Source: JBMOUD01 sp049319665
GTDB taxonomy: Bacteria; Pseudomonadota; Gammaproteobacteria; Enterobacterales; Enterobacteriaceae
Length of the DNA stretch: 64,000 nt
Assembly (NCBI RefSeq): GCF_049319665.1
Contig: NZ_JBMOUD010000013.1
Location: 62,001 to 126,000 of the forward strand
Direction: 5' to 3'
The first letter of the stretch is position 1. Every line of letters begins with the position of its first letter. The notes under the pieces are model-generated. The model made no database searches. It was not told the origin of the DNA and was given only the letters and a program-made list of their open reading frames with translations. Of this stretch, positions 16,554 through 24,430 are shown piece after piece. The position numbers and the translations under genes were made by a program.

Positions 16554-17526
16554 CCCGCCAAATGCAGTAAAAACGAATAAAAGCGCGCGTAAGGCTAAAA
16601 GTAAGGCCTTACAAGGCGGCTGGCGTGAACAGTGGCGTTATTCATGGGATAACGCCTTTGCTGACATGTTGCGTCAACCTTTGGCGACGCTGCTGACGAT
16701 TATGGTGATCGCCATTTCACTCACGCTGCCAAGTGTATGTTATCTGGTGTGGAAAAACGTCAGCCAGGCGGCAGAGCAGTGGTACCCAACGCCACAATTG
16801 ACCGTTTATCTTGATAAATCACTCGATGATGATGCGGCCGAAAACGTGGTGAAAGCGCTAAAAGCTGAAGCGGGCGTTGATAAGGTCAATTACCTGTCGC
16901 GTGCCGAAGCAATGGGCGAGTTCCGCAACTGGTCTGGCTTTGGCGGCGCAATGGATATGCTGGAGCAAAATCCATTGCCGGCGGTCGCGATTATCACGCC
17001 GAAAATGAATTTCCAGGATGCGGCTACGCTCAATACTTTGCGTGACCGAGTTGCTGCGGTACAAGGCGTCGATGAAGTCCGAATGGATGACAGCTGGTTT
17101 GCCCGCCTGGCCGCGCTTACCGGATTAGTTGGCCAAATAGCCGCGATGATCGGCGTGTTGATGGTGATTGCCGTATTCCTGGTCATTGGTAACAGTGTGC
17201 GACTGAGTATCTTTAGCCGCCGCGATACCATTAACGTGATGAAACTGATTGGTGCGACTGACGGCTTTATCCTGCGGCCATTCCTTAACGGCGGCGCGTT
17301 GCTTGGCTTTAGCGGTGCATTTTTGTCGCTGATTTTGTCTGAACTGCTGGTTTTCCGTCTGGAAGCTGTGGTGACTCGCGTGGCATCGGTATTTGGTACC
17401 ACCTTTGATTTACACGGTTTGGCATGGGATGAAAGCCTGTTATTGCTGTTGATCTCGGCAATGATAGGGTGGATCGCCGCGTGGCTGGCAACGGTGCAAC
17501 ATTTACGGCGATTTACACCAGAATAA
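16546..17526 (+). CDS. ftsX: Cell division membrane protein FtsX
   Basis: The 326-residue protein has a basic cytosolic N-terminus, a first membrane helix (LATLLTIMVIAISLTLPSVCYLVW), a large periplasmic loop, and three C-terminal helices including the FtsX-domain core IGVLMVIAVFLVIGNSVRLSIFSRRDTINVMKLIGAT region. It is slightly shorter than E. coli FtsX (352), mostly at the N-terminus. It partners FtsE in divisome-linked cell-wall hydrolase control. Confidence 0.95.
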   Translation: MANPPNAVKTNKSARKAKSKALQGGWREQWRYSWDNAFADMLRQPLATLLTIMVIAISLTLPSVCYLVWKNVSQAAEQWYPTPQLTVYLDKSLDDDAAENVVKALKAEAGVDKVNYLSRAEAMGEFRNWSGFGGAMDMLEQNPLPAVAIITPKMNFQDAATLNTLRDRVAAVQGVDEVRMDDSWFARLAALTGLVGQIAAMIGVLMVIAVFLVIGNSVRLSIFSRRDTINVMKLIGATDGFILRPFLNGGALLGFSGAFLSLILSELLVFRLEAVVTRVASVFGTTFDLHGLAWDESLLLLLISAMIGWIAAWLATVQHLRRFTPE

Positions 17527-17542
17527 TGTTTTTTTGTTATAC

Positions 17543-17580
17543 TCACCTCTTGCTGCCGAGGATCTTGTGGCAAGAGGTGA
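17543..17580 (+). terminator. Hairpin downstream of ftsX
   Basis: TCACCTCTTGC and GCAAGAGGTGA form an 11-bp perfect stem around a 16-nt loop, 16 bp beyond the ftsX stop. No T run follows, so it may be a weak terminator or an RNA 3'-end stabiliser ahead of the rpoH promoters. Confidence 0.5.
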
Positions 17581-17735
17581 TCCTAAATCTGTGCATCAAC
17601 TGTCTTTCAAGCGTTCGATTAATCGATCTAACCCATGATTTGGCAGGCACAGAATGTTCCCTCCAAACGCACAATTTCCCTATCAAAAATCTTCGGATTC
17701 ACCTAAAGTCGATGAGTTATGTCGGTATTTTTCAG

Positions 17736-17763
17736 TGAACTTTTGCTGGGATGGTGAGTCTGA
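17736..17763 (+). promoter_or_regulatory. Sigma-E-type promoter of rpoH (P3-like)
   Basis: GAACTT (17737-17742) and TCTGA (17759-17763) are separated by 16 bp, matching the sigma-E consensus (GGAACTT, 16 bp, TCTGA) and the P3 promoter recalled for E. coli rpoH. It would link envelope stress or extreme heat to RpoH synthesis. Confidence 0.85.
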
Positions 17764-17865
17764 TATAGCAGTAAATGTGAGCGGTTCTGCGTTGTTTTTC
17801 AGGTGGTATGACTCCCCTGCAGCGTTGTGTAAAACCTACCTTACGTCACATTATGAGAGGCTTGA

Positions 17866-18723
17866 ATGACCAAAGAAATGCAAACTTTAGCTTTAGTTCC
17901 CCAAGGTAGCTTGGAAGCCTATATCCGGGCAGCCAACACTTATCCTATGCTTACAGCAGAGGAAGAGCGGGCTTTGGCTGAACGGCTGCATTACGACGGC
18001 GATTTAGAGGCCGCCAAACATCTGATCCTGTCCCACCTGCGTTTTGTTGCGCATATTGCCCGTAATTATGCGGGCTATGGCTTGCCGCAGGCTGACCTGA
18101 TTCAGGAAGGTAACATCGGTCTGATGAAAGCGGTTCGCCGTTTTAATCCAGAAGTGGGTGTTCGCTTGGTATCCTTTGCTGTGCATTGGATCAAAGCAGA
18201 GATCCATGAATACGTATTGCGCAACTGGCGTATCGTGAAAGTGGCGACTACCAAAGCGCAGCGTAAGTTGTTCTTCAACTTGCGCAAAAACAAACAGCGT
18301 TTAGGCTGGTTCAGCAATGAAGAAGTTGAACACGTTGCTCGTGAGCTTGGTGTAACCAGCAAAGACGTGCTGGAGATGGAATCGCGTATGGCCGCTCAGG
18401 ACATGACGTTTGATCCAACGCCAGACGAAGAGCCGCGTGATGGCCAGGCAATGGCACCAATGCTTTACCTGCAAGATAAAAGCTCTGACTTTGCAGAAAG
18501 CATCGAAGAAGATAACTGGGAACATAGCGCGGCTGACAAACTGACCAACGCAATGGAAGGTTTGGATGAGCGCAGCCAGGATATCATTCGCGCCCGTTGG
18601 TTAGACGATGATAATAAATCCACCTTGCAGGAACTCGCCGATAAATACGGCGTATCTGCCGAGCGTGTTCGCCAGCTTGAAAAGAACGCGATGAAAAAAC
18701 TGCGATTAGCTATCGAAGCTTGA
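17866..18723 (+). CDS. rpoH: Heat-shock sigma factor RpoH (sigma-32)
   Basis: The 285-residue sigma-70 family factor (E. coli 284) has region 2 motifs (DLIQEGNIGLMKAVRRFNPE, SFAVHWIKAEIHEYVLRNW), the sigma-32-specific RpoH box QRKLFFNLRK at 132-141, and a C-terminal region 4 helix-turn-helix (TLQELADKYGVSAERVRQLE). It directs RNA polymerase to heat-shock promoters. A GAGAGG ribosome site lies just before the ATG. In E. coli translation is controlled by an mRNA thermosensor spanning the start region. I did not fold the RNA here. A strong terminator follows. Confidence 0.98.
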   Translation: MTKEMQTLALVPQGSLEAYIRAANTYPMLTAEEERALAERLHYDGDLEAAKHLILSHLRFVAHIARNYAGYGLPQADLIQEGNIGLMKAVRRFNPEVGVRLVSFAVHWIKAEIHEYVLRNWRIVKVATTKAQRKLFFNLRKNKQRLGWFSNEEVEHVARELGVTSKDVLEMESRMAAQDMTFDPTPDEEPRDGQAMAPMLYLQDKSSDFAESIEEDNWEHSAADKLTNAMEGLDERSQDIIRARWLDDDNKSTLQELADKYGVSAERVRQLEKNAMKKLRLAIEA

Positions 18724-18742
18724 TAGCTGGTTGATGTGTAAG

Positions 18743-18770
18743 ACGGCCCGGAAACGGGCCGTTTTCTTTT
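18743..18770 (+). terminator. rpoH terminator
   Basis: ACGGCCCG and CGGGCCGT form an 8-bp GC-rich stem with a GAAA tetraloop, followed by TTTCTTTT. Confidence 0.93.
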
Positions 18771-18785
18771 GTATCGACTAGACGG

Positions 18786-19487
18786 TTATTCATCAAATTG
18801 CTGACGATTTTTCTTTAACCCTTCTATTTTGATCAAGAAATCATAAATCGGTGCAATCCGCTGAAAATCTTTGCTTAATACGCTGACTAATTGATCTGAA
18901 AACAGCATGTCCATATCCATCTGATGGCTAATCAAGGCAAAAGACTTTCTGTTGTACCAAGTAGCCAGTTCTGGTTGTTGATCTTTAATCAGCGGTCGTT
19001 TGTAACTTTCACCTTCCAGCGCATAATTAGGCTGCAAACGTTGCGCCATTTTGAGAAAAGCCTGTGGATCTTTGAGCATTTGCTGACGGAAAAAATCCAT
19101 CGTAATTTTTGATGCGCTGTAATACCCCAATCCGTAACGCCACCAATCCGGACCCAATTCAAAAAAGTAAGTGGGCGCATCGGTCCAGTTTTTACGCGAA
19201 CGTTTAAAGCTCAACCACATGTTGCTGCGATAAATCGACTTATCCCGCGAAAAACGAGTATCACGGTGCATTCTGGATAGCGTTTTTCCAATTGCCGGAC
19301 GAACTTCAAACAGCTCGTCAATCACCAGCATGTCTTGACTCAAATCTGTCACCAGACCGCGAAAAGGCTCTAATAATGCGTGCTGATAAGTATCACGATT
19401 TTCCTCGAACCACTCTTTGTTATTGTTCTGACTAAGCTCTAATAAGAAAGTCAGGCCTTGCTGTGAAAATCCTGAAAACGCTGCCAT
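18786..19487 (-). CDS. DUF2461 domain-containing protein
   Basis: The 233-residue protein matches the DUF2461 (TIGR02453) family as I recall it: N-terminal FLLELSQNNNKEWFEENRDTY, then the conserved DTRFSRDKSIYRSNMWLSF segment and YYSASKITMDF. The function is unknown. Family members are cytosolic and widespread in bacteria and fungi. It converges on rpoH with the rpoH terminator between them, and it marks the start of the accessory stretch that separates rpoH from panM/liv. No signal peptide or membrane segment is visible. Confidence 0.85.
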   Translation of the reverse strand: MAAFSGFSQQGLTFLLELSQNNNKEWFEENRDTYQHALLEPFRGLVTDLSQDMLVIDELFEVRPAIGKTLSRMHRDTRFSRDKSIYRSNMWLSFKRSRKNWTDAPTYFFELGPDWWRYGLGYYSASKITMDFFRQQMLKDPQAFLKMAQRLQPNYALEGESYKRPLIKDQQPELATWYNRKSFALISHQMDMDMLFSDQLVSVLSKDFQRIAPIYDFLIKIEGLKKNRQQFDE

Positions 19488-19788
19488 GATGATCCCTTTT
19501 AACGGACAAGATACTGATATGGACTAATAACGGTTGTCTGTATACTTAAACAGCCTGTGAATTAAAACAGTATCGCTGAAGATGGCATAGAGATCAAAAA
19601 GAACACCGGCATGCGCGGTGTTTTATGAATTGGCTCTTATCTCGAACATTTTCGTAAAAACAGTGCATTCAAATATGGCTTAGTAAGTCTATATTTGGAG
19701 ATCGTTAGCAAAAATATAGTGCATATAAATTGCAGCTATTTTCCCTTTAATTACGGGGAGTTTATTAAATACAGCGGGATAGGGCAGA
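19488..19788. other. Gene-free region between DUF2461 gene and EamA transporter gene
   Basis: This is 301 bp of AT-rich sequence. It holds one hairpin (19602-19622) and presumably the divergent promoters of the two flanking genes. No coding frame or known motif was recognised. Confidence 0.6.
19602..19622. terminator. Hairpin in the DUF2461/EamA gap
   Basis: AACACCG and CGGTGTT form a 7-bp stem around a 7-nt loop, with AAAAAG on the left and TTTT on the right. It looks like a terminator although both flanking genes are transcribed away from it, which may mark the remains of a lost gene. Confidence 0.5.
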
Positions 19789-20706
19789 ATGGAAAATCAA
19801 AGTGTTAAGGATATTAACGCAGCCAGCATTCATGAGCCGGGTGTACAACGTTCGACTCGCGGCTGGGTGAATGGTTTTTTAGGTATGCTGATTTTCAGTG
19901 GATCTTTGCCTGCTACTCGGGTTGCTGTACTGGAGTTTGATCCCGTTTTATTAACGGCTGTTCGAGCGGTTATTGCCGCATTGTTGGCGCTTTGTGTCCT
20001 ACTTCTTACCCGACAAAAACGGCCGCAACGCCAAGATATTCTGCCGCTGGTATTCGTTGCTGTTGGTGTAGTGATTGGTTTTCCTTTATTAACCGCATTC
20101 GCTTTACAGCATATGACGTCATCCCACTCATTGGTCTATATCGGCCTCTTGCCTTTATCGACCGCCTGTTTTGGCGTATTACGCGGCGGAGAACGTCCTA
20201 GACCGGCATTCTGGGCATTTTCAGTATTGGGAAGTTTGCTGGTGGCAGCCTTTGCTCTGAGCCAAGGCTCGGAAGGCTCGTGGACGGGGGATTTGCTGAT
20301 GCTGGCAGCGATTGTGCTTTGTGGTTTAGGCTATGCCGAGGGCGCGGTACTTACGCGTAAATTAGGCGGATGGCAGGTGATCTGCTGGGCGTTGCTAATC
20401 GCGTTACCGCTTGCAGTCGTTGTTGCAGCCTTTTCTGCGCCGCCGGCTTGGCCGGTTGCCAGCGCTAGCGCATGGATATCGTTAATCTATGTTTCGGTAT
20501 TTAGCATGTGGATCGGTTTTATTTTTTGGTATCGTGGTCTGGCACAAGGCGGCATTGCTGCAGTGGGGCAATTACAACTGCTACAACCTTTCTTTGGGCT
20601 AGTCCTGGCCAGTTTGGTATTACATGAGACTGTGCAACCTTCCATGATTGTCGTAATGGCCGGGGTATTAGTTTGCGTCTTTGGTGCGAAGCGATTTTCT
20701 CGGTAA
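19789..20706 (+). CDS. EamA/DMT family transporter
   Basis: The 305-residue protein has ten predicted membrane helices in two EamA repeats. The first begins after a soluble N-terminus with WVNGFLGMLIFSGSLPATRVAV. The second ends with LQPFFGLVLASLVLHETVQP, the typical DMT last-helix motif. Such proteins usually export amino acids or metabolites, and the substrate here is unknown. It has its own upstream region and a hairpin after the stop, so it is probably monocistronic. Confidence 0.88.
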   Translation: MENQSVKDINAASIHEPGVQRSTRGWVNGFLGMLIFSGSLPATRVAVLEFDPVLLTAVRAVIAALLALCVLLLTRQKRPQRQDILPLVFVAVGVVIGFPLLTAFALQHMTSSHSLVYIGLLPLSTACFGVLRGGERPRPAFWAFSVLGSLLVAAFALSQGSEGSWTGDLLMLAAIVLCGLGYAEGAVLTRKLGGWQVICWALLIALPLAVVVAAFSAPPAWPVASASAWISLIYVSVFSMWIGFIFWYRGLAQGGIAAVGQLQLLQPFFGLVLASLVLHETVQPSMIVVMAGVLVCVFGAKRFSR

Positions 20707-20720
20707 GTTTGTGCGTGATG

Positions 20721-20743
20721 CAGGGCACAGCGAATGCGCCCTG
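20721..20743 (+). terminator. Hairpin after the EamA transporter gene
   Basis: CAGGGC and GCCCTG form a 6-bp stem 14 bp after the stop codon. The following sequence has only a short T run, so this is a weak call. Confidence 0.45.
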
Positions 20744-20786
20744 TTCCGCATATATCAATGATGAATCACTCTATGGTCGGCTTTAG

Positions 20787-21572
20787 TTATTCCGCTTTCT
20801 CTACCGTATCAAATTGCCGTATTTTAGCCCTGCGGCGATAGAGTTTACGTTTCATTTTACTCAGGCTATGGCCTAGTAATCGATAAGCAATATCACTAAA
20901 GCTGATTTTTGAGATAACGACTAACCCTTCCCCTTGTTCATAGCCTTTGTTTTTCTTTAAGAAAAAGTCGGCATCTCTATTGGTATTATCCTTTGCTGCT
21001 TGTGAGCCATGCGCCGTGCCAAAATTAGTTGGAGAAACAAACACGCCATCACTTTCTATTACTTTCAAATCAAATAGATCAGAGATATTTCTACAATTGG
21101 CTTTCATTTTATTATTTGACGTATAGTTTCTTCTTGTTGGCCACGTATGGTTCATTAGTGAGTTTTTGACCGAGGCTCTGTAGCTTGATGGATGAATGCA
21201 AACAGCAAAAAAATAAGAGGGATAGCGGTTTTTCACTATCTCTGCTGTAACCATTTTAATATATGATGATTTCATTAAGTTATTATTTCGGTATTTTTCA
21301 ATGAAACCCGCTTGGCTTCTAAATACGTTGGTCTTTTTATTATCTATATCGAATAGATAACGCTGCATACAAAGGTAGCCAACGGGTTTTTCACCATCAT
21401 AATAAATAATGATTTTTTTTGATGCTGATTTTTCTGGGTGAAATGTTTTTATCTTTTCATCAAGAGACATATTGTCAGGCGGTGAAAATATACTGGAATA
21501 TAATGACTTTAGGATTGCTGCTAGCTCTAATGAATAAACTTCATCATCAGAAAATTTTTCGATTCTTAGCAT
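20787..21572 (-). CDS. AT-rich orphan protein, possible acetyltransferase-like fold
   Basis: The gene codes for 261 residues and is visibly richer in A+T than its neighbours, with many Lys, Asn, Ser and Ile codons, which suggests horizontal acquisition. No family was recognised. Residues about 50-110 (KKIIIYYDGEKPVGYLCMQR, then AGFIEKYRNNNLMKSSYIKM) resemble the central strands and the alpha-3 region of GNAT acetyltransferases, but a clear acetyl-CoA loop (RxxGxG/A) is not seen. The C-terminus is strongly basic (KMKRKLYRRRAKIRQ). No signal peptide or membrane helix is visible. It is transcribed alone on the minus strand. Confidence 0.6.
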   Translation of the reverse strand: MLRIEKFSDDEVYSLELAAILKSLYSSIFSPPDNMSLDEKIKTFHPEKSASKKIIIYYDGEKPVGYLCMQRYLFDIDNKKTNVFRSQAGFIEKYRNNNLMKSSYIKMVTAEIVKNRYPSYFFAVCIHPSSYRASVKNSLMNHTWPTRRNYTSNNKMKANCRNISDLFDLKVIESDGVFVSPTNFGTAHGSQAAKDNTNRDADFFLKKNKGYEQGEGLVVISKISFSDIAYRLLGHSLSKMKRKLYRRRAKIRQFDTVEKAE

Positions 21573-21738
21573 AAAGTTAATCTTTGTTGGCAGGAGAACT
21601 ATAAAGCTAGTTCATTAAATAAGAGTTTTCCAATTGTAATTAGCTCAAAAAGCAAAATATCCCAGAGTTGAGTATGTATAAATGCTAGTCCATGGTAATT
21701 GTTATTTATAGATATTCCGCGTAGTCAGGAGAATCGCT

Positions 21739-22641
21739 GTGCAGAGCAAAAAGCTATACGTTTTACAGGCATTGCCTAAAGGTCGGGTAATAGAGATCAG
21801 CCTTGATACTGGTGATGTGCATATCGTCATCGATGATATGGACTCGCATCCAGACGGCATTGCAATAGATAAGGCTGCTGGTCGGATTTATTGGACCAAT
21901 ATGGGCGTAGTGAAAGAACAAGAGAGCTTGGAGTTCTTTCAGGCTGACGGCAGTCTGGAAACCTGCTTGTTAGATGGCTCGGCTAGACAGACAATCCTTG
22001 GAAACGGCCTATTTGTTACCGGAAAACAGTTGCTGCACGACGCTGAGACCCAATCTTTATACTGGTGTGACAGGGAAGGGATGCGCGTATTCCGCGTTGA
22101 TCAAGATGGCAAAAATATTCAGGTATTAGTACAGCGAGGCTTATTCCCAAGAGACTCTCGTGATTATACCCGGCACTGTGTAGGCATTGCGCTGGATAAG
22201 AAAAACGACATGCTTTATTGGACCGAAAAGGGACCCTCTAAAGGCGGCCAAGGGAAGATATTGCGAGCCGGTCTCACGCTACCTGAAAATCAGCGCGCGG
22301 ATAACCGGCAGGATATTGAGGTAGTGATGGCTAATCTGCCGGAACCAATAGATTTAGAACTCGACGCCAAAAATAACATCATGTATTGGACAGATCGAGG
22401 GGATAGCAAAAGAGGCGGCAACACCCTCAATTGTGCCGACATTTCCAACGGAAAATTCATCAATCATAGGATTTTGGCCGCAGGTCTGGATGAAGGTATC
22501 GCACTAGCTTTGGATGAAGATAATCGCGCTATTTACCTCACCGATTTAGGCGGCAATATCTATAAGCACCAGCTAGATAACCCCGGCTCACTGGAAAAAC
22601 TCTTCACATTTGGGCCGCTGACAGGTTTAGCGATTGTGTGA
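21739..22641 (+). CDS. YWTD (LDL-receptor class B-like) beta-propeller protein
   Basis: The 300-residue protein has repeated blades with the motifs RIYWTNMG, LYWCDREG, LYWTEKGPSKGG, MYWTDRGDSKRGG and AIYLTDLGG. Each is preceded by a segment such as GIALDKKND or DLELDAKNN. This is the YWTD pattern of LDL-receptor class B repeats, which form a six-bladed propeller. It has no signal peptide, so it is probably cytosolic. The start is a GTG with an AGGAG site 7 bp upstream. The function is unknown. It may bind a sugar or lactone by analogy with SMP-30-type propellers, which is only a guess. Confidence 0.8.
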   Translation: MQSKKLYVLQALPKGRVIEISLDTGDVHIVIDDMDSHPDGIAIDKAAGRIYWTNMGVVKEQESLEFFQADGSLETCLLDGSARQTILGNGLFVTGKQLLHDAETQSLYWCDREGMRVFRVDQDGKNIQVLVQRGLFPRDSRDYTRHCVGIALDKKNDMLYWTEKGPSKGGQGKILRAGLTLPENQRADNRQDIEVVMANLPEPIDLELDAKNNIMYWTDRGDSKRGGNTLNCADISNGKFINHRILAAGLDEGIALALDEDNRAIYLTDLGGNIYKHQLDNPGSLEKLFTFGPLTGLAIV

Positions 22642-22651
22642 CGACTTAAAT

Positions 22652-22672
22652 GCCATTCCCGGCAGGAATGGC
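22652..22672 (+). terminator. Hairpin after the YWTD propeller gene
   Basis: GCCATTCC and GGAATGGC form an 8-bp stem with a 5-nt loop, 10 bp after the stop codon, followed by T-rich but interrupted sequence. Confidence 0.55.
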
Positions 22673-22781
22673 TATTATTCTCAGCGGCTGTCTACCTGCA
22701 TAGCTGATGTTTCTGGAAGATGTCATCTGGAAGAGCGAGAACTGCTCGTCGATATGACATCAACAAATTCCGGAGATTACT

Positions 22782-23453
22782 ATGTCACTGCAAGATAAAC
22801 TGGATGCATTTAAAGCCGATTTTACCGCCGGTAAACCACCGTACAACGCCCCTGCCGAGATCCACCCTATTATGACGCGCGCGACTGATGAACTGATCGC
22901 CAGTGGTCAGGCCGGACGAGCGATTAAAGCTGGAGATCTCGCCCCCGAGTTCTTCTTGAAAGATCAAAATGGGAAAGATATATCATCGGTCGAGTTGCTG
23001 GCTAGCGGGCCATTGGTGGTGACGTTTTATCGTGGTGTATGGTGTCCGTACTGCAATCTTGAGTTGCAGGCCATTAATGAAGTACTACCGCAGATTCAGG
23101 CTCTAGGAGCCAATGTCGTGGCTATTTCACCACAAACTCAGCCGAATAGTCGTAAGTCAGTACGTACCAATCAACTTAGCTTTCCTGTTCTAAGCGATGC
23201 TAATGGTCATATTAGTGATGCCTTCGGCCTGCGTTTTAAGCTGCCCGATTATCTGATTGAGTTATACAAAATGCTGCAAAATGATCTGCCTGCAATCAAC
23301 AACGACTCGAGCTGGACACTACCTATACCGGCGCGTTATGTCATTGGGCGGGATGGTATTGTGCTGTACTCAGAAGTTAATCCTGATTATACCCACCGTC
23401 CTGATCCTGCGGATATGTTCCCGGTGCTTGAAAAAGCGACCCGACACGAGTGA
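22782..23453 (+). CDS. Peroxiredoxin-like (AhpC/TSA family) protein
   Basis: The 223-residue thioredoxin-fold protein has the sequence TFYRGVWCPYCNLEL, a CPYC active site (Cys88 and Cys91) in the position of the peroxidatic Cys of AhpC/TSA proteins. The GDLAPEFFLKDQNGK segment before it is typical of the family. The usual PxxxT-S/T-xxC arrangement is replaced by the CxxC form found in the peroxiredoxin-like subgroup. It probably reduces peroxides or disulfides in the cytosol. A ribosome site CGGAG precedes the ATG. It converges with a LysR gene. Confidence 0.85.
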   Translation: MSLQDKLDAFKADFTAGKPPYNAPAEIHPIMTRATDELIASGQAGRAIKAGDLAPEFFLKDQNGKDISSVELLASGPLVVTFYRGVWCPYCNLELQAINEVLPQIQALGANVVAISPQTQPNSRKSVRTNQLSFPVLSDANGHISDAFGLRFKLPDYLIELYKMLQNDLPAINNDSSWTLPIPARYVIGRDGIVLYSEVNPDYTHRPDPADMFPVLEKATRHE

Positions 23454-23464
23454 TGTAGAGGCAA

Positions 23465-23490
23465 GCCCGTGCCGAGCTAATGGCATGGGC
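23465..23490. terminator. Hairpin between convergent peroxiredoxin-like gene and LysR gene
   Basis: GCCCGTGCC and GGCATGGGC pair over 9 positions with one G-T pair. No strong T run is present. Confidence 0.5.
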
Positions 23491-23495
23491 GAGCT

Positions 23496-24380
23496 TTACC
23501 TAGCCATCACGTTATCGACAAAGTCGACGAATGCACGGGCCTTGGCAGACACTAATCTGCCCGATGGGAATACTGCCCATAAATCTATCGGTGGTAATTC
23601 CCAATCAGGCAGGACGACTTGAACCTGACCTTGTGCCAGCTCCTCTGAAAACATCCAGACCGAAGCGACTGCAATACCCATATCAGCCAAAACGGCGGTG
23701 CGAATGCCTTCTGCTGCATTGACTCGTATCCTCCCGGAGACGATCATCGCCACCTCTCGACCATTCTGGCTGAAAGACCAAGATTCACCGCCGCCGCGCA
23801 AGACATAAACAATTGCCTGATGTTGGGCTAAATCTGTCGGTGTCTGTGGTATACCTGTGCGGGAAAAATAACGTGGTGTACCAACCACCAAGCGGCGGCT
23901 CTGCGAGATATGCCGTGCTGTCATACTCGAGTCTTGAAGTTCGCCCATGCGTAATGCTACATCGGTGCCTTCTCCCAGCAGGTCGATATTGTGATCGTCT
24001 AGCGACAGGTCGATATTCAGGTTTGGATGTTTATCTAGAAAAGTCTGCAAGGCTGGAAGGATATGCAGGCGAGCAAACGTCACCGGGGCACTAACACGTA
24101 ATGTGCCAGATAACCCCCTGGAAGTGTCTTGTACCGCCTGTTCTGCTTCATCGGCCTGGTCTATGACACGTTTGGCATGTTCATAGAACCGTTGGCCTGC
24201 GTCCGTCGGTGTTAAACCACGTGTTGAGCGTAATAACAGCCTTGCCCCAAGGTGTTCTTCCAAGCGTGCGATGGTTTTGGAAACTGCCGGCTGACCGAGT
24301 TTTAATCGTCTGGCAGCACCAGAAAATGAACCCATTTCCACCACGCTGATATAAGTCTCCATTGCCATCAATCGATCCAT
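23496..24380 (-). CDS. LysR-family transcriptional regulator
   Basis: The 294-residue protein has an N-terminal LysR helix-turn-helix (GSFSGAARRLKLGQPAVSKTIARLEEHLGARLLLRSTRGLTPTDAG) and a complete effector-binding domain of the CrgA/DmlR-like subgroup (RVSAPVTFARLHILPALQTFL, LRMGELQDSSMTAR). The target is not known. Neighbours are the convergent peroxiredoxin-like gene and an NHL-type propeller gene on the same strand 50 bp upstream. Regulation of the peroxiredoxin-like gene is possible, but the arrangement is not the classical divergent one. Confidence 0.88.
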   Translation of the reverse strand: MDRLMAMETYISVVEMGSFSGAARRLKLGQPAVSKTIARLEEHLGARLLLRSTRGLTPTDAGQRFYEHAKRVIDQADEAEQAVQDTSRGLSGTLRVSAPVTFARLHILPALQTFLDKHPNLNIDLSLDDHNIDLLGEGTDVALRMGELQDSSMTARHISQSRRLVVGTPRYFSRTGIPQTPTDLAQHQAIVYVLRGGGESWSFSQNGREVAMIVSGRIRVNAAEGIRTAVLADMGIAVASVWMFSEELAQGQVQVVLPDWELPPIDLWAVFPSGRLVSAKARAFVDFVDNVMAR

Positions 24381-24430
24381 TGCTATATTCCCATTCGGTT
24401 ATTTATTGCCATGCTACATGCTGTGTGGTT

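Larger units (their letters stand above)
17527..17865 (+). promoter_or_regulatory. ftsX-rpoH intergenic control region
   Basis: This 339-bp gap contains the hairpin after ftsX and the rpoH promoters. Only the sigma-E type promoter near 17736 could be assigned with confidence. Sigma-70, CRP and DnaA sites known for E. coli rpoH were not resolved by eye. Confidence 0.6.

Noticed and set aside
16890..17573. 227-codon minus-strand frame opposite ftsX
   Set aside because: Antisense shadow with Ser/Arg/Thr-rich low-complexity composition. ftsX is unambiguous.
17654..17869. 71-codon plus-strand frame ending in a 4-bp overlap with the rpoH start, like a coupled leader peptide
   Set aside because: It contains the sigma-E promoter, so P3 transcripts would start inside it. 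No ribosome site or family was seen.
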